A DNA stretch of 64,000 nucleotides from positions 293,164 through 357,163 of the forward strand of contig NZ_FOEQ01000005.1 in NCBI RefSeq assembly GCF_900110655.1, in the 5' to 3' direction. Positions 44,578 through 52,326 of the stretch are shown in pieces (position 1 is the first letter of the stretch; the number at the start of each line of letters is the position of its first letter). Below the pieces are notes generated by a model that was not told the origin of the DNA, made no database searches, and worked only from the letters and a program-made list of their open reading frames with translations. A program made the translations under genes and the position numbers. The stretch is from Pseudomonas soli. GTDB lineage: Bacteria > Pseudomonadota > Gammaproteobacteria > Pseudomonadales > Pseudomonadaceae.

Positions 44578-45237
44578 ATGAGCAAGCAAGCAAGCGACTT
44601 CATGCCCCAGGGCGACTACCGCAAGGCCCTCGACACCTCGTTCGTGCACCGCTACAGCCACGGCGAGGACGAGTGGTCGTGGGATGTCGGCATGATCCAG
44701 GCGGCCCAGGCTTTCCTCGAGCGGCTTGACCCGCAGGGTGACCAGCATGTGCTGGATATCGGCGTGGGACGTGGCCGCGATGCCTCAACCTTTATCCTCG
44801 CCGGGCACCGCGTCACCGGGCTGGATATCGTCGAGAACTCCAGCTGGCCACTGCTGCGCAAACGCTGGGGGGATCGCCTCGACCTGGTGAACAAGGCCAT
44901 GCAGGACTGGCAGCCGGCGCCGGGGACGGTGTTCGACGCGGCCCTGGACAACGGCTGCTTCCACCACCAGCACCCGGACGAGTGGGGCCCTTACCTGGCC
45001 CATGTGCGCCGCCTGTTGCGCCCCGGCGCGCTGGTCGGGCTGAACGTGTTCGGGGTGGATGATGCCCACCCCGAGGCGGGGTGGCGGGAAATGGACAACC
45101 AGCGCCAGGGCTATTTCTTCACCGACGCTGGCATCCGCCAGACACTGGAGGCCCATGGCTTCACCTGGCAGGGCCTGGAGGTGATCGAGCGTCAGCATGG
45201 CGAGGCCCGCTATCTGCTGGCGCTGGTCCGCACGTGA
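44578..45237 (+). CDS. SAM-dependent methyltransferase, ToxA-like
   Basis: A 219-residue class I methyltransferase. The SAM-binding motif is HVLDIGVGRGRDASTF near residue 58; VTGLDIVENS and FDAALDNGCFHH follow. In toxoflavin biosynthesis ToxA performs N-methylation of the didesmethyl intermediate, and this gene occupies the equivalent place beside the ToxC- and ToxE-like genes. It starts 12 bp after the WD gene with AAGGAG upstream, and its stop overlaps the GTG of the next gene. Exact methylation site cannot be inferred. Confidence 0.9.
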   Translation: MSKQASDFMPQGDYRKALDTSFVHRYSHGEDEWSWDVGMIQAAQAFLERLDPQGDQHVLDIGVGRGRDASTFILAGHRVTGLDIVENSSWPLLRKRWGDRLDLVNKAMQDWQPAPGTVFDAALDNGCFHHQHPDEWGPYLAHVRRLLRPGALVGLNVFGVDDAHPEAGWREMDNQRQGYFFTDAGIRQTLEAHGFTWQGLEVIERQHGEARYLLALVRT

Positions 45238-46148
45238 GTGCGCTCGACCGCCATTACCTGGACATGGCCCTGGCGCTCGCCAGCCAGGGCCTGTACAGCA
45301 CCATGCCCAACCCGCGGGTCGGCTGCGTGATCGTCAACGACGGCCAGGTGGTGGGGCGCGGCTGGCACCAGCGCGCCGGCCACGCCCATGCCGAGGTCCA
45401 CGCCTTGCAGGAGGCAGGCCCGGCGGCGCGCGGGGCCACCGCCTATGTGACGCTCGAGCCTTGTGGTCACCATGGGCGGACCCCGCCGTGCGCCGATGCC
45501 CTGGTGGCCGCCGGGGTGCGCCGGGTGGTCACGGCCAGTGCCGATGCGTCGCAGAGCATCGGTGCGCTTCGGCTGCGCGAAGCGGGCATCGCGGTCGAGG
45601 CCATGCCCTGTCCCACGGCGCGAGCCCTCAATCGCGGGTTTTTCTCGCGTATCGAGCGCCAGCGCCCCTGGGTGCGGGTATTGCGGCCGGCGGCGCTGGC
45701 CATTGGCGCGATGGGTGAGGGCGCAATGCTCAGCCATTGCGACGAGCAAGCGCCGCTGGAGCACTGGCGGGGCAGGGCCTCGGCGTTATTGACCACCTGT
45801 GACTGGGTCAAGGCCTGCGACCCGTCGCTGCTGGCGCAGGTTCCGGCACAGCGAGTCGAGCCGGTGACTCCGTTGCGGGTGGTGGTTGATCAGCGGCTCG
45901 ATTGCCCGGCCTCGGCCAAGGTGCTGGATGGCCTTGCTCCGACGCTGGTGCTGCATACGGCGCAGGCGATGCGTGACGGGCGCTATGCCCGGGCGCGCTG
46001 CCAGGTGATCGAGGAGGTTGATGCTCAGCGGGTGTTGCAGGCGTTGTACGCGCTCGACTGCAATGAAGTCCAGGTCGAGGCGCAGCCTGCGTGGTGCGAG
46101 GTTCTGGCGCGCCAAGGGCTGGTGGATGAGTGGCTGGTACAGGTCTGA
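45234..46148 (+). CDS. RibD-like deaminase with degenerate reductase domain, ToxE-like
   Basis: A 304-residue protein. The N-terminal cytidine-deaminase-type domain has the full zinc motif (H52-A-E54, C77 and C86 in EPCGHHGRTPPC). The C-terminal half aligns with the RibD reductase but has lost its conserved substrate/NADPH signature: where SLDGR/K is normal, it reads LAIGAMGEGA. It should deaminate the cyclohydrolase product; reduction is doubtful. GTG 45234 is the preferred start because it overlaps the upstream TGA and restores the full RibD N-terminus. It is the last gene of the operon. Confidence 0.88.
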   Translation: MSALDRHYLDMALALASQGLYSTMPNPRVGCVIVNDGQVVGRGWHQRAGHAHAEVHALQEAGPAARGATAYVTLEPCGHHGRTPPCADALVAAGVRRVVTASADASQSIGALRLREAGIAVEAMPCPTARALNRGFFSRIERQRPWVRVLRPAALAIGAMGEGAMLSHCDEQAPLEHWRGRASALLTTCDWVKACDPSLLAQVPAQRVEPVTPLRVVVDQRLDCPASAKVLDGLAPTLVLHTAQAMRDGRYARARCQVIEEVDAQRVLQALYALDCNEVQVEAQPAWCEVLARQGLVDEWLVQV

Positions 46149-46170
46149 GCGGGGACGCCTTGTGCATCCC

Positions 46171-46252
46171 ATCGCTGGCAAGCCGGTTCCTACGGGATGG
46201 CGCATGGCTTGAGGTTGGACGCGATCGGTGTGGGAGCCGGCTTGCCGGCGAT
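46171..46252. repeat. REP-like inverted repeat pair
   Basis: ATCGCTGGCAAGCCGG (46171-46186) and CCGGCTTGCCGGCGAT (46237-46252) are 16-base arms with one mismatch around a 50-base spacer. They lie between convergent genes, as Pseudomonas REP/BIME units typically do. Confidence 0.7.
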
Positions 46253-46278
46253 GCGCCGCGTTGGCGGCGCCAGCGATC

Positions 46279-47007
46279 TCAGCGGCTGCAGATCAACCCG
46301 ACTTGCAGGCTGTTCTGTTCGAACAGGTCCCAATACCCCGGCGGATGTGCCTTCTTGCGGATGCCGCTGATCAGCGGGGCGATCCAGCGCACATTGCGCA
46401 GGCCCACGTCATGGGCGGCCTGCTCGTAGACCGCCTTGTGCCAGCGGTAGTAGGTGAAGTCCGCCGGCGGCGTGCTCATGAACTGTCCCTGGCAGCGGAA
46501 GCCGCCCTCGACCGGCTGTTCGTCCAGTACGCGGATGCCGTACTCGGTGAAGTTGCCACGGGCCAGGTCGAAGGTCGGGTTGGCGGTGTAGGCAATCAAT
46601 CGACCGGACGGCTTGAGATTGAGGGCGACGCTTTCGAACATGCGCCGCAGCTCCTCGACGCTGCCGGCGTAGTTGAACAACCATGCCGCAGTGACCTTGT
46701 CGAACTGGCCGATCTGGCCCATCTGCGCCACGTCGCGCACCTCGTAGGCGATGCCGTCGTTGGCCTGGCGCGCCTGGTAGATCATGCTCGGCGAGATGTC
46801 CACGCCATGCACCTTCGCCGCGCCCCAGTCCTTCAGGCGGCGGCTGAAGAAACCGTGGCCGCAGGCCAGGTCGAGGATCTCTTCGCCGATCACTTCGCCG
46901 GCCATGTAGCGAAAGGTGTCGACCTCGACCCCGCGCTGGCTGGCGTGGCTGGTGAAGTCCTCGAACTGCTCGCTGATGCGCTCGTAGACTTCCTTGGATT
47001 CCTTCAT
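46279..47007 (-). CDS. SAM-dependent methyltransferase, convergent to the operon
   Basis: A 242-residue class I methyltransferase with the SAM motif ILDLACGHGFFSRRL near residue 46, VHGVDISPSM near 68 and a C-terminal aromatic-rich region (HPPGYWDLF). It resembles small-molecule and natural-product methyltransferases such as ubiE-like or mycolic-type enzymes. ATG 47007 overlaps the upstream MFS stop (ATGA) and has GGAG five bases ahead, so the pair is co-translated. It converges on the seven-gene operon and probably performs a tailoring methylation, giving three methyltransferases at the locus. Confidence 0.88.
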   Translation of the reverse strand: MKESKEVYERISEQFEDFTSHASQRGVEVDTFRYMAGEVIGEEILDLACGHGFFSRRLKDWGAAKVHGVDISPSMIYQARQANDGIAYEVRDVAQMGQIGQFDKVTAAWLFNYAGSVEELRRMFESVALNLKPSGRLIAYTANPTFDLARGNFTEYGIRVLDEQPVEGGFRCQGQFMSTPPADFTYYRWHKAVYEQAAHDVGLRNVRWIAPLISGIRKKAHPPGYWDLFEQNSLQVGLICSR

Positions 47008-48431
47008 GGGCACTCCTTGCGTTCAGAGGTGAGGCGCAACGCCAATGGCAGGGCCAACAGCGGTGCGCAGGCGAATACGGCGAACAGCCACAGCGCCGCA
47101 CTGCGTGCGCCTTCCACGCCACCGGGCTCGACCAGCCCGGCGCTGTTGGCCACCAGGCCGGCCAGGGCCGCGGCCAGCGCGGTGGCATACAGCTGCACGG
47201 TGGTGATCGAGGCTGAAGCGAGGTTTTCCTCGCCGGGGCGCGCCGCCTGCAGCACGCGGGTAAGCAAGTGTGGCCAGCCCAGGCCGATGCCCAGGCCGAC
47301 GCCGGCCAGGGCCAGGGCAAACAGGGCCAGGCCCGGCGTGCTGGCGACCCACGCCAAGGCGGGTGTCAGCAGTGCCAGGGCCAGCAGCGCCAGGGCCACC
47401 AGCAGCGGGCCGCAGCGGATCTGCCAGGCTCCGCCATTGCGGTCACGCCCGGCGCTGGCCAGGGCGCCGACCGTCCAGCCGGCGGCCATCACGGCCGTCA
47501 GGTAGCCCGCGGCCAGGGGGCCGAAGCCATGGATGCGCTGCAGGAAGTAGGGCACATAGATCTCGGTGGTGATGGCCGCGACCAGCAGGCACATCATGGC
47601 GAACAGTGCGCCCATCGGTTGCCTGAGGCTGTAGGCGCCGGTGGGCAGCAGGTGGTGGCGGGCGCGGGGATCGAGGCGGGCGATCAGCGCGGCGATGGCC
47701 AGGCCGGCGACGATCCCGCCCAGGTTGACCCACAGTGAGTCGGCCAGGCTGGCCGCGCAGATCGCCAGCACCGAGGCCACCAGGAAGGCGATCAGGCCAT
47801 AGGCCGGGCGGGCGCCATTGTCGTCCAGCGCCTGGCGCGCCGGCAGGCGCAGGCAGACGGTCAGCGCCAGGGCGGCGGCCACCGGCAGTAGCGACCAGAA
47901 TGCCCAGCGCCAGTGCCCACCCTCGGCGAATACGCCGCCCACGGCCGGGCCGCACAGCGTGGCCACCCCCCACATCGCCGAGACCAGGGCCATGGCGCGG
48001 GGCCACAGGCGGCTCTCGAACACCAGGTGGATCAGCGCATAGCTCAGGGCGAACAGGATGCCGCCGCCCAGGCCCTGCACGCTGCGCCCGACCAGCAGCA
48101 GCGGCATGCTGGTGGCCATTGCGCACACTGCCGAACCGAGGGTGAACACCAGCAGTGCCAGCAGGTAGGCGACCCGTGGCCCACCGCGGGCCAGCAGGCG
48201 GGTGGAAAGGGTGGAGCCGATGATCGAGGCCACCACGAACAAGGTGGTGTTCCAGGCATAGAAGGCCAACCCGCCGATTTCGTCGATCACCGTGGGCAGC
48301 AGCGTGGTGACGATATAGACATTGACGGCGTGCAGGGCGACACCGCCGGCCAGGGCGATCGAGCGCAGCGCATTGCCACCGCTGAGCAATTCGCTCCAGC
48401 GTGCGGGTGGCTGTTCGGGGATGGCGGTCAT
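47004..48431 (-). CDS. MFS exporter of the pyrimidotriazine-type locus
   Basis: A 475-residue inner-membrane protein with about fourteen membrane segments, suggesting the DHA2 drug/proton antiporter group. The motif region LLARGGPRVAYLLALLVF and VGRSVQGLGGGILFALSYAL match motif A/C neighbourhoods of MFS exporters. ATG 48431 follows AAGGAG. It overlaps and precedes the methyltransferase gene. Position beside the operon suggests that it exports the product and gives self-resistance. Confidence 0.88.
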   Translation of the reverse strand: MTAIPEQPPARWSELLSGGNALRSIALAGGVALHAVNVYIVTTLLPTVIDEIGGLAFYAWNTTLFVVASIIGSTLSTRLLARGGPRVAYLLALLVFTLGSAVCAMATSMPLLLVGRSVQGLGGGILFALSYALIHLVFESRLWPRAMALVSAMWGVATLCGPAVGGVFAEGGHWRWAFWSLLPVAAALALTVCLRLPARQALDDNGARPAYGLIAFLVASVLAICAASLADSLWVNLGGIVAGLAIAALIARLDPRARHHLLPTGAYSLRQPMGALFAMMCLLVAAITTEIYVPYFLQRIHGFGPLAAGYLTAVMAAGWTVGALASAGRDRNGGAWQIRCGPLLVALALLALALLTPALAWVASTPGLALFALALAGVGLGIGLGWPHLLTRVLQAARPGEENLASASITTVQLYATALAAALAGLVANSAGLVEPGGVEGARSAALWLFAVFACAPLLALPLALRLTSERKECP

Positions 48432-48559
48432 GAAGGCTCCTTGCGTGATCCTGCACTGGGAGTCTAGGAGCCGGAAAATCATTATTCAAGAAGTTGCTTG
48501 TGTAATTTGGCCGCAGAGGATTTGTTAGGATCGTGCTCTTTGTTCCAGGAGCTTCACCC

Positions 48560-48880
48560 ATGATCATCAGCACCACCAGCCAGCTCGAAGGCCGCCCCGT
48601 TGCCGAATACCTCGGAGTGGTCAGCGCCGAATCGGTGCAGGGGATCAACTTCGTGCGCGATTTCTTCGCACGCTTTCGCGACTTCTTCGGTGGCCGTTCG
48701 CAGACCCTGGAGAGTGCGCTGAAGCTGGCCCGTGAGCAGGCCACCGAGGAGCTTGTGGCGCGGGCACGGCAGTTGCAAGCCGATGCAGTGGTGGGCGTGG
48801 ACTTCGAGATCAGCATGCCGTCGGTGCAGGGCGGCATGGTCGTGGTGTTCGCCACCGGTACGGCGGTGCGCTTGAAGTAA
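48560..48880 (+). CDS. YbjQ-family protein (UPF0145/DUF74)
   Basis: A 106-residue soluble protein starting MIISTTSQLEGRPVAEYLGV. The family core ARQLQADAVVGVDFEISMP is clear, as is SLEGR-like EGRPV near the N-terminus. Members form pentameric beta barrels of unknown function. ATG 48560 follows CAGGAG. It is a single gene on the plus strand, divergent from the MFS exporter across 128 bp. Confidence 0.9.
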   Translation: MIISTTSQLEGRPVAEYLGVVSAESVQGINFVRDFFARFRDFFGGRSQTLESALKLAREQATEELVARARQLQADAVVGVDFEISMPSVQGGMVVVFATGTAVRLK

Positions 48881-49020
48881 GGCCAGTTGCCACTGGTCGG
48901 GCAAGGAGTTTTTGTCCGACTGGTCTGCAAATGACCGGCTAGTCTCACTTCAACGGGCCGCTGCTTCACTAGGCAGGTGCATTGCCTGCCGGCACGGTCG
49001 CCATTGGAGGGAGTCAGGGC

Positions 49021-49209
49021 ATGAGCGAATCTTTTTTTGAAGACCTGAACGATGCGTTTCCGATCAACAGCCAGGTGCGCTGCGGGCAAGCGGCCTTGCG
49101 CCTGGGCTTTGCCAACATGACCTTGGACGAGTCGGAGCAACTGCAGCCGGCACACCTGCAACGGGCCAAGAAGGGGCGGTTCACGCCGCGTGTCCCGTCG
49201 AAAAAGTGA
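49021..49209 (+). CDS. Small conserved-looking hypothetical protein (62 aa)
   Basis: A 62-residue soluble protein starting MSESFFEDLNDAFPINSQVR with a basic C-terminus (RAKKGRFTPRVPSKK). The ribosome binding site GGAGGGAG lies at good spacing before ATG 49021, which supports real expression. No motif is recognised. It is followed by the large inverted repeat at 49222-49276. Confidence 0.65.
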   Translation: MSESFFEDLNDAFPINSQVRCGQAALRLGFANMTLDESEQLQPAHLQRAKKGRFTPRVPSKK

Positions 49210-49221
49210 AACAGCACATTA

Positions 49222-49276
49222 GCGGGGCAAGCCCGCCCCACAGGCAAACAAGGTCTGTGGGGCGGGCTTGCCCCGC
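49222..49276. repeat. Long REP/BIME-type perfect inverted repeat
   Basis: GCGGGGCAAGCCCGCCCC plus ACAG pairs perfectly with CTGTGGGGCGGGC plus TTGCCCCGC, giving a 22-bp stem with an 11-base loop. The core resembles the classical P. putida REP sequence. It may also stop transcription after the small gene at 49021. Confidence 0.85.
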
Positions 49277-49429
49277 GATCATGTTTGTCCGATCTGTGCA
49301 AAACCGCCCAATGGCACGCATTTCCCGTCATTTCTTGATCCCGCTCATGGTATCGGCGGGTCCCCCTCGCCGTCGGCTCGAAGCTGTGCTTTTCTTGCGC
49401 GGCATTTCAGACACGGAGTATCGACTTCA

Positions 49430-49735
49430 ATGCGAATCAGGGAAGAGACCTACTGGCAATGGGCCGATGCACAGTTGCACAGCCGTTGTCATGACGAGGA
49501 GTTGAGCGACGGCACCAGCATCGATGTGCAGGTGCGCCTGTCCAGGGTTGGCGCCACGCAGCTGTTTCTTGGGCTGTACGCCCGCGACGGCAAGGCATTG
49601 CTGGAGGAGTATTACCCCTCGCGCCCGGGCGAGACCATGACCCGCGCCCTGGTGTGGGGCGTTGACCGCGCCCGTGCCCTGGCCACGGGCGCCTTGCCGC
49701 TGCCCGAAGCCATGCCGCGCAGGCGCCAGGCATGA
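49430..49735 (+). CDS. Hypothetical protein (101 aa)
   Basis: A 101-residue soluble protein starting MRIREETYWQWADAQLHSRC, with conserved-looking charged pairs and LFLGLYARDGKALLEEYYPS in the middle. The family is not recognised. ATG 49430 follows CGGAG at about 11 bases. It converges on the gene at 49789, with a terminator between them. Codon use matches neighbouring real genes. Confidence 0.65.
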   Translation: MRIREETYWQWADAQLHSRCHDEELSDGTSIDVQVRLSRVGATQLFLGLYARDGKALLEEYYPSRPGETMTRALVWGVDRARALATGALPLPEAMPRRRQA

Positions 49736-49763
49736 AAAAGCCCGGCCTTTGTCGGGCCGGGCT
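49735..49763 (-). terminator. Intrinsic terminator of the 49789-50118 gene
   Basis: On the minus strand AGCCCGGCC and GGCCGGGCT form a 9-bp stem followed by TTTTTC. The U-run on this strand shows that it serves the minus-strand gene; it may also attenuate the plus-strand gene ending at 49735. Confidence 0.8.
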
Positions 49764-49788
49764 CAAGAAACGGTGTTAAGCCGCGGGA

Positions 49789-50118
49789 TCAATTCAACGC
49801 GTCGATCACCTTGATTGCCTGCCGCTCACGGGCGGTCGGCCATTCTTGTTGCAGGGTCTCGAGCACACGACCGACGAAAGAGGTGTCGGCGGCGGCCTTC
49901 TTGCCGACGTAGCCTTGGCCACGGCGGTAGACCTTGAAACGGGCGCGCATGCTCGGCATGTGCGATTCGAACTCGTCTTCGACCGTGTTCGGCGGCAGGC
50001 GATCCAGGCGGACCTCGCCGGACTGGCTGACCCACAGCAGGTGGTCGTCGAGGCTGTCCTTGCGCGCGGCGAACAGCTGAGCCAGTTGGTCGATGGTTGG
50101 ATTGTTGTTCAAGTTCAT
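49789..50118 (-). CDS. Pseudomonas hypothetical protein (109 aa)
   Basis: A 109-residue soluble protein starting MNLNNNPTIDQLAQLFAARK, with FKVYRRGQGYVGKKAAADTS in the centre and a basic C-terminal half. Two adjacent ATG codons (50121 and 50118) are possible; the second is chosen. It resembles a conserved Pseudomonas protein of unknown function I have seen annotated as hypothetical. A clean intrinsic terminator follows, so it is a monocistronic unit. Confidence 0.75.
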   Translation of the reverse strand: MNLNNNPTIDQLAQLFAARKDSLDDHLLWVSQSGEVRLDRLPPNTVEDEFESHMPSMRARFKVYRRGQGYVGKKAAADTSFVGRVLETLQQEWPTARERQAIKVIDALN

Positions 50119-50428
50119 CATAAAGCCCCCATTACTCACATTCGTTGGTGAAGTTCGTCCGAAGTTCACATTTGGCGCCACAACATGTAGCGCGCTAACC
50201 AAGGCTGCTACAGCAGCTTCGCAACAGGGGCTTTCTCACGCTGCCTTCTGGGCAGATTCCCTCTCCACGGACGGCCTGCGTTACCGCGCAGGCCGTCTGG
50301 AACACCCTTGCCACCGCTCCCGATCAGGGAGACGGCCTCATCATGCCCAAGACCCGGGAAGGGCGTCAACAGCTTTGTAGTGAAAATTTTCATGCACTAC
50401 ATTTTGTCTGACAATCCATCTCCGATGT
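50119..50428. other. 310-bp non-coding gap with a strong hairpin and an operator-like palindrome
   Basis: No credible gene is present. GACGGCCTGCG (50270-50280) pairs perfectly with CGCAGGCCGTC (50287-50297), an 11-bp stem with a 6-base loop and no U-run. TGTAGTG (50376-50382) and CACTACA (50395-50401) flank an AT-rich centre that includes the perfect palindrome TGAAAATTTTCA (50381-50392). A small RNA or an operator are both possible. Confidence 0.45.
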
Positions 50429-51052
50429 TCATGGCAAGCCGTTGTCGCCGTGCTCGAGGAAGCCCGGGCGCTGTCGCAGGCGTGCATGATAGGCGGCAAG
50501 CGCTGGCAGCGGCGGGTGCTCCAGGGGGGTGCGTAGCCAGCGGTTCAGTGACAGGCCGATGGCCACGTCGGCCAGGCTGAAGGCGTTACCGGCGACGAAG
50601 GCGCCGGTCGCTTCAAGGCGCTGTTCGAGCAGGCGCATCTTCGCCATCCATTGGGCGCTGGTGCTGGCCAGTTGGGCCGGTTCCTGATGGGCCGGGGACT
50701 GGCGCACCAGCGACAGGAACGGGTAGCGCCAGGTGTCGTTGAGGTCGGTAGCCTGCCAGTCCAGCCACTGGTCCACCGCGGCGCGAGCCCGGGGAGCGCC
50801 AGGGTAGAGGTGGGCGCCGTCATGCTGGTTGGCGAGGTAGCGCAGGATGGTGTTGGACTCCCACAGGACGAAATCGCCATCGACGATCACCGGCACCATG
50901 GCATTGGGATTGAGCCTGAGGAACTCGGGCGAGTCGGTGGACTGGAAGCCGCTACCCCAGTCCTCGCGTACGAACGGCAGGTTCAGTTCGATGCAGGTCC
51001 ACAGCACCTTGCGTACATTGATCGACGAGGCCTTGCCAAGGACTCTGAGCAT
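50429..51052 (-). CDS. Glutathione S-transferase family protein
   Basis: A 207-residue protein with an N-terminal thioredoxin-like GST domain (KASSINVRKVLWTCIELNLP, then the cis-Pro/ESNTILRYLA glutathione site) and an all-alpha C-terminal domain containing AFSLADVAIGLSLNRW. Ser at SSINVR is the likely catalytic residue, suggesting a beta/theta-like class. ATG 51052 starts one base after the stop of the beta-lactamase gene upstream, so the two are probably co-transcribed. The physiological substrate is unknown. Confidence 0.9.
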   Translation of the reverse strand: MLRVLGKASSINVRKVLWTCIELNLPFVREDWGSGFQSTDSPEFLRLNPNAMVPVIVDGDFVLWESNTILRYLANQHDGAHLYPGAPRARAAVDQWLDWQATDLNDTWRYPFLSLVRQSPAHQEPAQLASTSAQWMAKMRLLEQRLEATGAFVAGNAFSLADVAIGLSLNRWLRTPLEHPPLPALAAYHARLRQRPGFLEHGDNGLP

Positions 51053-51053
51053 G

Positions 51054-52193
51054 TCAGCGCTCCAGACTGGAGAGGATGCGTTGCGCTGCGCGGACCCGCT
51101 CCTCGTTGGGATAGTTGCGGTTGGCCAGCAGCACGATGCCCATCTGTTTCGACGGCACGAATGCCACGTAGGCACCGAAGCCCCCGGTGGCTCCGGTCTT
51201 GTTGTACCAGGCGGCAGGCTCGGCGGGCAGGGCCGGGTTCAACGCCTTGATCGGGTTTTCTCCACGGATGATCTTGGCGCCGTTGTATTCCAACAGGGTG
51301 TCGAGGCTGACCGGGTAGGAGTAGCGCTCCCAGCCCAGGCCCTGGGTCATGGCGCCGACCTGGAAGTAACCGGACTGGGTGATGGCGATGGCCTTGCGCA
51401 GGGCCGGATCGAGCGCATCCGGCTGCAGTTGCAGTTGCACATAGCGCAGCAGGTCGCTGGCGCTGGTCTTGATGCCGTAGGCCTGCTCGGCATAGGGGCC
51501 CGGGTTGACCCGTACCGGCTTGTCCTTGGCGTCGTAGCCCTGGGCATAGAGGCCACGGGCGTTGGCCGGTACTTCCAGGTAGGTGTGCTTGAGGCCCAAC
51601 CGCGGCAGCAGCCCCTGGGTCATCAGTTCGGCAAATGGCTGGTGCTGCGCGCGGGCTGCCAGGTCACCAAACAGGCCCAGGCTGGGGTTCGAGTAGCAGC
51701 GTTGGGTGCCGGGTTCGGCGCGGCGTTGCCAGTGCTGGAACCAGGCCAGGGTCTGCTCCTTCGTCTGCACCTCGTCGGGGAACTGCAGCGGCAGGCAGTC
51801 GCCGCTGTAGGCACCCAGCTCAAGCACAGTGGCGCTGCCGATCGGCGCCTTGGCCAGGGCGGGCTGGTAGCGGCTGGCGGGCGCCGCGAGGTCGAGCTTG
51901 CCTTCGGCGCTGGCCAGGGCGGCGAGGGTGGCGGTGTAGGTCTTGCTCACCGAACCGACCTCGAACAGCGTATCGCGGGTCACGGACTGGCCGCTGGCCT
52001 TGTCGGCCAGGCCATAGTTGAAATAGTGCGCCTGGCCATTGGCATACACTGCCACGGCCATGCCGGCGATGCCGTGCTCGCGCATCAGCGGCTGGATGAC
52101 GCCATCGACGCTGTGCTGCAGGTCGCCTGCGAACAGCGGTGGCGCGGCCAGCGTCAGGGCAGTGGCCAGCAGCAGGTGTGGGGGACGTTTCAT
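51054..52193 (-). CDS. ampC: Class C beta-lactamase (AmpC type)
   Basis: A 379-residue periplasmic enzyme. The Sec signal peptide ends ...PPLFA-GD near residue 22. Class C motifs are complete: nucleophile S81-V-S-K84, Y167-S-N169, and K332-T-G334. The segment usually reading LGTYTAGGLPLQFP is here LGAYSGDCLPLQFP, an unusual variation beside the active site. No ampR gene is adjacent; a putative symporter is divergent across 133 bp. It hydrolyses penicillins and cephalosporins, with spectrum not predictable. It is probably co-transcribed with the following GST gene. Confidence 0.93.
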   Translation of the reverse strand: MKRPPHLLLATALTLAAPPLFAGDLQHSVDGVIQPLMREHGIAGMAVAVYANGQAHYFNYGLADKASGQSVTRDTLFEVGSVSKTYTATLAALASAEGKLDLAAPASRYQPALAKAPIGSATVLELGAYSGDCLPLQFPDEVQTKEQTLAWFQHWQRRAEPGTQRCYSNPSLGLFGDLAARAQHQPFAELMTQGLLPRLGLKHTYLEVPANARGLYAQGYDAKDKPVRVNPGPYAEQAYGIKTSASDLLRYVQLQLQPDALDPALRKAIAITQSGYFQVGAMTQGLGWERYSYPVSLDTLLEYNGAKIIRGENPIKALNPALPAEPAAWYNKTGATGGFGAYVAFVPSKQMGIVLLANRNYPNEERVRAAQRILSSLER

Positions 52194-52326
52194 GGTGCAA
52201 GGTTCCTTTTCGTGTTTCAGCCGCCAGGTTGTCCGTTGGGCGATACCGGCGGGGGTTCCGGCGTTAGCGGCATGAGGGCCGAGACCTTATCGTCCAGGCT
52301 TGCACAAAGACAAGACGGAACCTGTG

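Noticed and set aside
42253..46148. Housekeeping riboflavin operon
   Set aside because: Only cyclohydrolase II and a RibD-like protein are present, the reductase half is eroded, and ribB/E/H are missing; ToxC- and ToxD-like genes argue for a dedicated pathway.
50270..50297. Intrinsic terminator
   Set aside because: The stem is perfect, but neither strand has a following U-run, and no gene ends there.
50376..50401. HexR-type operator
   Set aside because: The outer arms resemble TGTAG/CTACA, but their spacing is much larger than in known HexR sites.
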